Assembly (NCBI GenBank): GCA_943332105.1
Contig: CALQOD010000013.1
Location: 1-42,272, forward strand
Direction of reading: 5' to 3'
DNA length: 42,272 bases
From: Chitinophaga pinensis
GTDB lineage: Bacteria > Bacteroidota > Bacteroidia > AKYH767-A > OLB10
The notes beneath the pieces were generated by a model. The model was not told where the DNA came from, did no database searches, and was given only the letters and a program-made list of their open reading frames with translations. A program made the translations under genes and the position numbers. Below are positions 26,045 through 33,280 of the stretch, in pieces; the stretch's first letter is position 1, and every line of letters begins with the position of its first letter.

Positions 26045-27424
26045 ATGCAATCGGAAAACAATAAACCGATCGTACTAGAACTTCTTGAAAAAGGAGATAT
26101 AGAAAATCTTGAGGAACAATTAGAAAATTGGCTACCCCAGGAATTAGCCGAATTATGTTCGGAGCTTTCGTCGACAGAGCAAGCCATTGTTTTTAATGTT
26201 ATTGATCGTGAGCAAGCTTATCAAACTTTTGAGGAATTAGAATTCAGTATTCAAGTTGATCTATTAGAAGAACTACGATTTCGTCAGGTGCAACTTATCT
26301 TAAATGATATGTCGCCGGATAACCGCACAGCTTTTTTAGAGGAGCTGGAACCAGAGCGACTCAATAAATTATTAAAACTCCTTACACAAAAAGAGCGACG
26401 CGTTGCTTTATCTCTTTTAGGCTATCCTGAAGATTCGATTGGCCGTTTGATGACGCCCGATTATGTAGCCGTAAATCAAGAGTGGACGGTTAAACAAATT
26501 ATAGATTACATTAGAAGCCATGGAGAAAACTCCGAGACCTTAGATGTTATTTATATTGTTGATGAAAAAGGATACCTTGTTGATGATATTCGAATTGGTG
26601 ATTTATTGTTAGCAGAGGATGACATTCCCGTTAAGGAAATACTTGATGGAAAATATATCTCCTTATTGGTAACTGATGACGAAGAGGTGGCCGTTAAGAT
26701 ATTTAAAAAATCAAACCGAGTAGCTTTACCAGTTGCAAATGCAGGCGGATTATTATTAGGAATAATCACTGTTGATGATATCTTAGAATTAGCACAGGAT
26801 GAAAATACAGAAGATATCCAAAAAATTGGTGCAGTTGAAGCGCTTGATGAGCCTTATATGGACGTAGGGCTTGCTCAAATGTTACGCAAGCGTGCACCTT
26901 GGTTAATCATTCTGTTTATTGGTGAAATGTTTACAGCATCAGCCATGTCTTTTTTCGAAAATGAAATTGACAAGGCAGTTGTACTCGCTTTGTTTATTCC
27001 GTTGATTGTAAGTAGCGGTGGCAATAGTGGTTCACAAGCTTCAACCTTAATTATTCGTGCTCTTGCTCTCGGAGAAATAACTGTAATGGACTGGTGGCGT
27101 ATTATACGCAAAGAAATTGTTACGGGATTGTATCTTGGATTGATATTAGGCATCATCGGATTCGCACGGGTTACTACTTGGCATTTCTTTACAGATATTT
27201 ATGGTCCGCATTGGTTATTAATTGCTATCACTATTGGCATTGCCGTTTTTAGTGTTGTATTGTGGGGAACAATAATGGGATCAATGATGCCACTGTTTTT
27301 AAAGAAACTAGGGCTCGATCCAGCGACCTCATCTGCACCATTCATTGCTACTATGGTAGATGTAACAGGACTAGTTATTTATTTTTCCTTTGCTTCCATG
27401 CTGCTTAAAGGAACCTTGCTGTAA
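26045..27424 (+). CDS. mgtE: Magnesium transporter MgtE
   Basis: A 459-residue Mg2+ channel. Residues about 1-125 form the acidic MgtE_N domain of helical repeats. Residues about 130-260 are a CBS-domain pair (IGRLMTPDYVAV, then VADGG-like VANAGGLLLGIITVDDILEL). Residues about 285-455 contain five hydrophobic segments, including the pore-region signature SSGGNSGSQASTLIIRALALG and DPATSSAPFIATMVDVTGL. The order is that of MgtE, in which the cytosolic domains sense Mg2+ and gate the pore. Length is typical. The stop overlaps the ATG of the next gene by one base (TAATG), indicating coupling to a 2-hydroxyacid dehydrogenase. Confidence 0.97.
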   Translation: MQSENNKPIVLELLEKGDIENLEEQLENWLPQELAELCSELSSTEQAIVFNVIDREQAYQTFEELEFSIQVDLLEELRFRQVQLILNDMSPDNRTAFLEELEPERLNKLLKLLTQKERRVALSLLGYPEDSIGRLMTPDYVAVNQEWTVKQIIDYIRSHGENSETLDVIYIVDEKGYLVDDIRIGDLLLAEDDIPVKEILDGKYISLLVTDDEEVAVKIFKKSNRVALPVANAGGLLLGIITVDDILELAQDENTEDIQKIGAVEALDEPYMDVGLAQMLRKRAPWLIILFIGEMFTASAMSFFENEIDKAVVLALFIPLIVSSGGNSGSQASTLIIRALALGEITVMDWWRIIRKEIVTGLYLGLILGIIGFARVTTWHFFTDIYGPHWLLIAITIGIAVFSVVLWGTIMGSMMPLFLKKLGLDPATSSAPFIATMVDVTGLVIYFSFASMLLKGTLL

Positions 27425-28392
27425 TGAATAAGCCGGTTGTACTTTTAATCGATACGCTCCACTCGTCTTTTATTGATACCCTTACCCAACATGGCGTTGA
27501 TTATTTTGCAGGATATCATTTAACGAAAGAAGAAATACTATCACAATCTGAACTTTATAACGGGATGGCTATCCGTAGTCGTTTTAAGCTAGATGAAGAA
27601 TTTTTAAATAAGCTTACCAACACTGTAGTAATTGGTCGTGCGGGAGCTGGTATGGAAAATATCGATGCTGTTGCAGCTGCTAAAAACAATATTGAATTAG
27701 TTAATGCTCCAGAAGGTAATAAGGATGCTGTAGGAGAACATGCTATCGGAATGTTATTAGCATTGAACAATCATCTAGTTCGCGTGAATCAGGAAGTAAG
27801 AAATGGCATCTGGCAACGTGAAGAAAATCGAGGAATAGAAATTCAAGGAAAAACAATTGCCGTAATTGGTTTTGGAAATATGGGTAAAGCCTTTGCCAAG
27901 AAACTACAAGGTTTTGAATCTAACATTATTGTTTATGATCCTTATATCAAGATTAGCAAAACTGATTTTCCGTATGTAACACAAGTAGGTTTAGACGTCG
28001 TTTTTAGCGAGGCCGATATTATTAGTTTCCATGTTCCGCTAACAGAAGAGACCAACCAAATGGCAAATGATACTTTTCTTACCTCCTTTAAAAAAGAAAT
28101 TACGCTTATCAATACAGCAAGAGGGAAAGTCGTTAATACGCAGTCATTAGTAAATGCTATTAAATCAGGGAAGGTTAAATATGCCGCCTTAGATGTTTTG
28201 GAATACGAAAGTATTTCCTTTGAAAACCTAGATGCATCAAAACTTCCTGCAGCATTTCAATACCTTATTAGTTCAGATCGTGTATTGCTTTCTCCACATA
28301 TTGCAGGTTGGACATTAGAATCGAATAATAAAATTGCAACAACGATAGCAACTAAAATGATTGCCGTTTTTAAAGAAAGAAAACTACTTTAA
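27424..28392 (+). CDS. D-isomer-specific 2-hydroxyacid dehydrogenase (phosphoglycerate-dehydrogenase-like)
   Basis: A 322-residue NAD(P)-dependent oxidoreductase. The Rossmann glycine motif IGFGNMGKAFAKKL is in the middle, preceded by EHAIGMLLAL and GRAGAGMENIDA of the substrate domain. The catalytic Arg lies in NTARGKVV, and the catalytic His in SPHIAGWT near the C-terminus. This matches D-3-phosphoglycerate dehydrogenase relatives lacking the regulatory ACT domain. The substrate is not certain; 3-phosphoglycerate (serine synthesis), glyoxylate or hydroxypyruvate are candidates. Translation is coupled to mgtE through TAATG. Its 3' end overlaps the convergent acylase gene by 9 bases, with no terminator visible. 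Confidence 0.9.
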   Translation: MNKPVVLLIDTLHSSFIDTLTQHGVDYFAGYHLTKEEILSQSELYNGMAIRSRFKLDEEFLNKLTNTVVIGRAGAGMENIDAVAAAKNNIELVNAPEGNKDAVGEHAIGMLLALNNHLVRVNQEVRNGIWQREENRGIEIQGKTIAVIGFGNMGKAFAKKLQGFESNIIVYDPYIKISKTDFPYVTQVGLDVVFSEADIISFHVPLTEETNQMANDTFLTSFKKEITLINTARGKVVNTQSLVNAIKSGKVKYAALDVLEYESISFENLDASKLPAAFQYLISSDRVLLSPHIAGWTLESNNKIATTIATKMIAVFKERKLL

Positions 28393-30798
28393 TCCGCTGC
28401 GCTGGAAAATCAACTTGCCCGTTTTATTCTTGACAATATCAGCGCGGTTCATTTTCATTTTTCTATACTTCCCATTTAAGTACATTATAACTTGATCATC
28501 GTACCAGTGACTCATCAAATTACCAGACTGACCATTTGGTAAAACAGACTTAGCATTTTCCACATCTGAAAAATCAATAATATTTCTCATTGCAGGGCCA
28601 AACATAGAGGAATGAATTTTATCTCCTGATAAAATAAATCCAGATTGATTTATAACTTCTGGTCCGCCAGGAGCAGGGAACGGACCAACATTAAACACCC
28701 AATTAAATGGTTTGACTTTACCGATAGCATGTTTTAATTCCAGTTCATGCACTCTACCCCAATCCCAATTACCTACTTTCGATCCTAATTCCTTGATTAA
28801 ATCTTTTATTGTTTCATTAAAAGCCTTATCAATTATATCATTTCTGGTTTCAACTACATCACGCGTATTAATATTATTCCACCACACAGAATTTTCATTT
28901 AAAATAAAATTTAAATATGAATTCTTTGAAACGTGCGTCATAAAATATGCGTCTAGTCGATCTTTACCTAATTCATCTTGCATAGCCTCATAAAAAATAT
29001 GATATAGCAATTTGTAATAAATAGTTGGAGCTATATCGTGCAAACCATGTTTACCATCCCAACGGATTAACTTTCTGCTTGCTTCTTTATAGATGAAATT
29101 TTGATTTTTAATTTTATCTGAAACAACATCCATAATTGTTCGCGCAATTTTAGGAGTACTAAGAGAAACATCATCAGTGGCCATTAATTGAAAATCATCT
29201 ATCAACAAATGTGTTTTGTCTTTAAGTAAATTATCAATTCGTATAGCACGATCATAAGGAGTATAGTAACCTGGATATAATCGCCCATCCGACATAGTGT
29301 CCATTTGCTGATTTGCACTTAGGACATAACCAATTGCAGGATTTTCAATTTTAGGGTGTTCGTTAAATAAATAATATGTTACAGGAATTGTATCACTCCA
29401 TCCCTCTTGCAATAACACTGGATCAATAGCAGAATTTCTTTTAATCAACTTTCCAGCATGCCACAATGCAATATAGTTTTCTGCATCAGCATAAGTAATA
29501 TTTAATCCCGGCGAAATAATTTGAGAAACTGCATTTTTAACTTCATTCTTTGAAGAAGCATGATTCAAATCGTATGTAAGTTGCAATAAATTACTGGGAA
29601 ACTTTAAATGGGTCCAAGAGGCAGCAACAGGATCTCCAGTAACATCATTCCATTCAGGCATAGCGGTATTCATAATTGGTCCATGACGGCTATCCCTAAT
29701 AGTTATGACAACATCTTGTTCGCCTTTTACTTTAATAACTTCCGTTCTAACTTTAAATGATTCAACAGCATTACCAGCAATGTAGGCAGATGAATCCTTG
29801 GCAAAAATTTTCTCCTCGTAAAAATCAAGATCATCGTTTTCAAGCATTGTTACACCCCATGCTAACTTTCGAGAATGTCCTGTAGCTGCGAATGGCCAAC
29901 CTGCCAGGTAATCACCATAAAAACTAAAGCCTGGATATTCAATATGTGCTTCGTACCAAACCCCAGGCTGTCCGTATGCAATATGAGTGTCATTCGCAAA
30001 AAGGACTTTCCCTGTCTTTGTTTTTGATGGTCCTGCTACCCAAGAATTACTTCCTGTAATAGGTGAAACAGGGATTTTATTAAATATTTCTGTTATCGTA
30101 TTAAATGAATAATGTGCAGTAGCAAATGAATCTGCTCTATTAGCAGAACTTATATTTGATTTATTAAAATTTGAAGTTAAACTCTGATAATATTCTTTGC
30201 CAAATTTCTTCTCAATAAAAGACATTAAAGGATCCGTTTTAAAGGCCATCGCAAAATTAAACGACATATACTCCATACTTAAATATAAGTCAACATCTGT
30301 AAAATCAGTTTTCGGAATACCAAGCATTGCGAACTCAACAGGTGTTTGACCTACATGAATAAACTCATTCAAACCTTTCAAATATGCCTTTGCTGTTTTT
30401 TGGTAGGGGGCATTTGCATTTTGCAGATAAGTATTCTTCGACAATTCAGCATGCTGCTTTAAACCTAAGGTGCGAAAGAACAAATCTACTTTCAGCAAAT
30501 CTTTTCCAAGCACTTCCGATAATCTTCCCGCTGCAACACGACGAATCATTTCCATTTGAAACAAACGATCCTGAGCATGCACATATCCTAATGCATAATA
30601 TGCATCCTCTTCGCAAGAAGCATAAATATGCGGAACTCCATAATAATCATATATCACCTCAACAGGAGCTGTTAACCCTTTTAAAGTAACTGCCCCATCA
30701 TATTGAGGCTTTTGAGAAACAAGATAAGTATAAATTGAAATTACAAATAGAAATAGTATTCCAAAAAACCAAAAAACTATTTTCCTGAAAAGCTTCAT
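28384..30798 (-). CDS. Penicillin acylase family Ntn-hydrolase
   Basis: An 804-residue precursor of the N-terminal nucleophile hydrolase family that cleaves amide bonds of N-acyl compounds. Residues 1-27 are a hydrophobic membrane or signal segment (FWFFGILFLFVISIYTYLV). The alpha chain contains VIYDYYGVPHIYA and ALGYVHAQDRLFQMEMIRRVAAGRLSE. Self-cleavage is expected at ITG|SNSWVAG, giving a beta chain that starts with the catalytic Ser250. NDTHIAYGQPGVWYEAHIEYP and GHSRKLAWGVT follow in the beta chain. Natural substrates in Bacteroidota are unknown; acyl-homoserine lactones, acylated peptides or amides are candidates. The gene starts 14 bases after the stop of the secreted metalloprotease, so the two are likely co-transcribed. 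Confidence 0.93.
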   Translation of the reverse strand: MKLFRKIVFWFFGILFLFVISIYTYLVSQKPQYDGAVTLKGLTAPVEVIYDYYGVPHIYASCEEDAYYALGYVHAQDRLFQMEMIRRVAAGRLSEVLGKDLLKVDLFFRTLGLKQHAELSKNTYLQNANAPYQKTAKAYLKGLNEFIHVGQTPVEFAMLGIPKTDFTDVDLYLSMEYMSFNFAMAFKTDPLMSFIEKKFGKEYYQSLTSNFNKSNISSANRADSFATAHYSFNTITEIFNKIPVSPITGSNSWVAGPSKTKTGKVLFANDTHIAYGQPGVWYEAHIEYPGFSFYGDYLAGWPFAATGHSRKLAWGVTMLENDDLDFYEEKIFAKDSSAYIAGNAVESFKVRTEVIKVKGEQDVVITIRDSRHGPIMNTAMPEWNDVTGDPVAASWTHLKFPSNLLQLTYDLNHASSKNEVKNAVSQIISPGLNITYADAENYIALWHAGKLIKRNSAIDPVLLQEGWSDTIPVTYYLFNEHPKIENPAIGYVLSANQQMDTMSDGRLYPGYYTPYDRAIRIDNLLKDKTHLLIDDFQLMATDDVSLSTPKIARTIMDVVSDKIKNQNFIYKEASRKLIRWDGKHGLHDIAPTIYYKLLYHIFYEAMQDELGKDRLDAYFMTHVSKNSYLNFILNENSVWWNNINTRDVVETRNDIIDKAFNETIKDLIKELGSKVGNWDWGRVHELELKHAIGKVKPFNWVFNVGPFPAPGGPEVINQSGFILSGDKIHSSMFGPAMRNIIDFSDVENAKSVLPNGQSGNLMSHWYDDQVIMYLNGKYRKMKMNRADIVKNKTGKLIFQRSGLK

Positions 30799-30812
30799 AA
30801 ATTGAATTTAGA

Positions 30813-33074
30813 TTATTGTTTAATTATTTTTTGAATGATACGACCTTTAGAAGTTTGGATAACACAATTATAAAGACCCGAATTAATTTCATCAATATCC
30901 ATTTGCAATGAAATTTCTGCATTTGATTTAGAACCAGTTGTTGACTTTAACAATCGGCCTTGCATATCAAACAATTGTAAATCATAATTACCTGTATAAT
31001 CTCCGAGCCATGAGACTACAATACTATTTATTGAAGGATTAGGACTAACAACCAACTGCTGATTTACCATTATATTTTCTGAAACTCCCTGGGGAGCAGA
31101 AATGATAAAGTTTTTGTTAGAAATATCAAAGAAGATATTGTTAGTAGGCTTTACCATTATGCGTGCAGTATTCGTAGTTAAGTTAGGCATAGTAACAGTA
31201 CATGAACCATTATTTGCTACAGCTGTTGCAAGCGTTATTGGATAAGTAAAACCACCATCAGTACTTAAAGTTATATCGACATTCGCAGCATTAACAGGAG
31301 CGGCAGTTGTGCCTGCTACGTCCCAGGTAACCGTCTGCTGACTTAAAGCAGGCCACGTTAAAAGCACATTCGGATTAGTCACTAAAAATGGAGCCCCGGT
31401 ATTAACCGCATTAACTGTAAGTAAAGTTGGATTGTAAGTTACTCCACCACCACCAACTTTGTTATCGCGAGCCGTTAAACGGAATTTAATTGTACGTGCG
31501 TAAGTAGGAAGTTTTTCGCCTAAAGGATTTGCATTATTGGAGATAATATAATTTACTCTTGGAATAATTCGTGTAGGATTTAAGGACGCCGCTAAAGAGC
31601 GAAACAATGGCGCTGTACCTGTTGGTGTTGATGGAGCACCTGCAGGACCTAAATCATATTCTTCCCAGGAGTAAGTTAAAGTATCTCCATCGGGATCTGT
31701 TGCTGCGCCTGTTAACATAAACGGAGTTGAAAGTGGAATACTAACGTTGCTGCCTATACTCGTAATGACAGGAGCATTATTACCTGTTGGTGTTTGTAGC
31801 GGACAATTATTTCCTGTACTAATTGTAGTGTAATTCACAATCTCATCGAAGCTTGCAGTATGAAAAAATGCGTCACTATGACTAGCAACATCTTGTGGAG
31901 CACAAATTCCAGCGTAAGCCATAATGGTTGTTCCACTACCTGGTTCATAAGCAGTACTTGAATTACCATTACCTTGACAAGAACCCGTATTTCCATTGAA
32001 TGTATGATTACCACCATACTGATGTCCCATTTCATGCGCTACATAATCGATATCATACGGATCGCCTACCGGAGCGGTTGATCCTGTTACACCTTGAGCT
32101 TTGCTACCGCCGCATACAACACCTAACCCTGCTATTCCGCCACCTCCAGTACTAAACACATGTCCGATATCATAATTAGCAGAGCCGATATAACTATTAA
32201 CAGTTGTTTGATTCTGACCTAACATCGTACCTCCGTTACTGTTAGTATAAGGATCTGTATTGGCATTTAAGAAAATTAATGTGTCTGTATTCGCAATTAA
32301 ATTTAATCGAACATCTACTTCGCGTTCATAAACTCCTGTCACACGATTAATACTAGTAACCATTGCCGACAATGTTGCTTGCTTTGTGCCGCCAAAATAA
32401 GCAGCATACTCCCCAGTACAAGCTAATGCTAAACGATATGTGCGTAATGTACCTGCTATGCTTCGTGATGTTAATGATTGTGCGCCACGTAACTCAACAT
32501 CATGCGTAATTTCCTGCGCACGCTGAACATTCTCTAACGACTCAGGATTAAATGAACAATAATTTCCATCGTACTTGCTAACTGCATTCGTTTTATAATA
32601 ACACAAGTAAGTTGTTGAAGTAGTACGATTATATGGGTCTATAAAAAATGTTTTATCTCCATCTAAAATCATTGCATGAAATCCAAGGTAGGTAACATCT
32701 AATCTTCCACATGCTGAAGGATTTGTAATTCCTTGTAACAAATAAGTTTTGATACCTGGATAACGAACAGCTAATCCGTTTTCCATAATGGGCGATTGCA
32801 CCACAGCAAACTCTTGTGACTTTCCATCAGGTGTTGGTAGACTTATTTTTATTGGTGAAAAACCAATTCCTTCCAATGGCGCAGTTGCCAAATAATTTTT
32901 CAATGCTGTTAAATCCAGAATTAAATAATTTGAACGAGTAGTTTTTATATCTGCGTTTCCAAATTGAACAGCACAACTTTCTTTTGAGGCATTTGACCAA
33001 AAAGAAATGGAAGATGCGAAGAGTGAATTTGAAATTATTATTAAAACGGTAAGTGTAGATACTAACTTTTTCAT
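30813..33074 (-). CDS. Secreted reprolysin-type zinc metalloprotease with T9SS sorting domain
   Basis: A 753-residue secreted protease. The signal peptide is about residues 1-20 (NSLFA). A propeptide-like region (about 25-200) precedes a metzincin domain whose zinc site HEMGHQYGGNH spans 347-357, with His347, His351 and His357 as ligands and Glu348 as the catalytic base. A beta-sandwich domain follows (about 435 onward, ATDPDGDTLTYSWEE). The last 80 residues are a T9SS type A sorting domain (VSPNPSINSIVV ... LFDMQGRLLKS ... SGLYNCVIQT ... QKIIKQ). It should be exported by the type IX system and digest extracellular proteins. A -7 box lies at 33094-33101, and the penicillin-acylase-family gene follows. 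Confidence 0.94.
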   Translation of the reverse strand: MKKLVSTLTVLIIISNSLFASSISFWSNASKESCAVQFGNADIKTTRSNYLILDLTALKNYLATAPLEGIGFSPIKISLPTPDGKSQEFAVVQSPIMENGLAVRYPGIKTYLLQGITNPSACGRLDVTYLGFHAMILDGDKTFFIDPYNRTTSTTYLCYYKTNAVSKYDGNYCSFNPESLENVQRAQEITHDVELRGAQSLTSRSIAGTLRTYRLALACTGEYAAYFGGTKQATLSAMVTSINRVTGVYEREVDVRLNLIANTDTLIFLNANTDPYTNSNGGTMLGQNQTTVNSYIGSANYDIGHVFSTGGGGIAGLGVVCGGSKAQGVTGSTAPVGDPYDIDYVAHEMGHQYGGNHTFNGNTGSCQGNGNSSTAYEPGSGTTIMAYAGICAPQDVASHSDAFFHTASFDEIVNYTTISTGNNCPLQTPTGNNAPVITSIGSNVSIPLSTPFMLTGAATDPDGDTLTYSWEEYDLGPAGAPSTPTGTAPLFRSLAASLNPTRIIPRVNYIISNNANPLGEKLPTYARTIKFRLTARDNKVGGGGVTYNPTLLTVNAVNTGAPFLVTNPNVLLTWPALSQQTVTWDVAGTTAAPVNAANVDITLSTDGGFTYPITLATAVANNGSCTVTMPNLTTNTARIMVKPTNNIFFDISNKNFIISAPQGVSENIMVNQQLVVSPNPSINSIVVSWLGDYTGNYDLQLFDMQGRLLKSTTGSKSNAEISLQMDIDEINSGLYNCVIQTSKGRIIQKIIKQ

Positions 33075-33093
33075 AAAATAGTTTTGATTTGAA

Positions 33094-33101
33094 CAAATTT
33101 A
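33094..33101 (-). promoter_or_regulatory. -7 promoter box for the metalloprotease gene
   Basis: On the minus strand TAAATTTG is an exact TAnnTTTG match 19 bases before the ATG at 33074. It diverges from the TPP riboswitch promoter, with about 55 bases between the two boxes. Confidence 0.45.
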
Positions 33102-33156
33102 AGAATAATCTCCCATAAATATTTTTATAAAATCAAAGTTTATTTACTATTTATTA

Positions 33157-33164
33157 TAAATTTG
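33157..33164 (+). promoter_or_regulatory. -7 promoter box for the TPP riboswitch transcript
   Basis: TAAATTTG matches TAnnTTTG exactly. Transcription would start about 33168-33172, which is where the P1 stem of the TPP aptamer begins, so the mRNA would start essentially with the riboswitch. Confidence 0.55.
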
Positions 33165-33170
33165 CACTAT

Positions 33171-33241
33171 CACTGGGGTGCCTAAAAGGCTGAGATTATA
33201 CCCATCGAACCTGAAGTGGTTAGTACCACCGTAGGAAGTGC
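33171..33241 (+). ncRNA. TPP riboswitch (thi-box aptamer)
   Basis: The conserved TPP aptamer elements occur in order: CTGGGGTGCC (33173-33182), AGGCTGAGA (33187-33195), ATACCC and ACCTGA (33198-33213), and the P4/P5 region GTGGTTAGTACCACCGTAGGAAG. The P1 stem is CACT (33171-33174) with AGTG (33237-33240). The aptamer senses thiamine pyrophosphate and lowers expression of the downstream gene when TPP is plentiful. The gene controlled is a TonB-dependent receptor starting 40 bases later. A 7-bp hairpin (33244-33250 with 33272-33278) next to the ATG may be part of the switching region. Confidence 0.96.
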
Positions 33242-33280
33242 GATGACGAACCTTTTTCCACCCTCTTATAATTCGTCACT

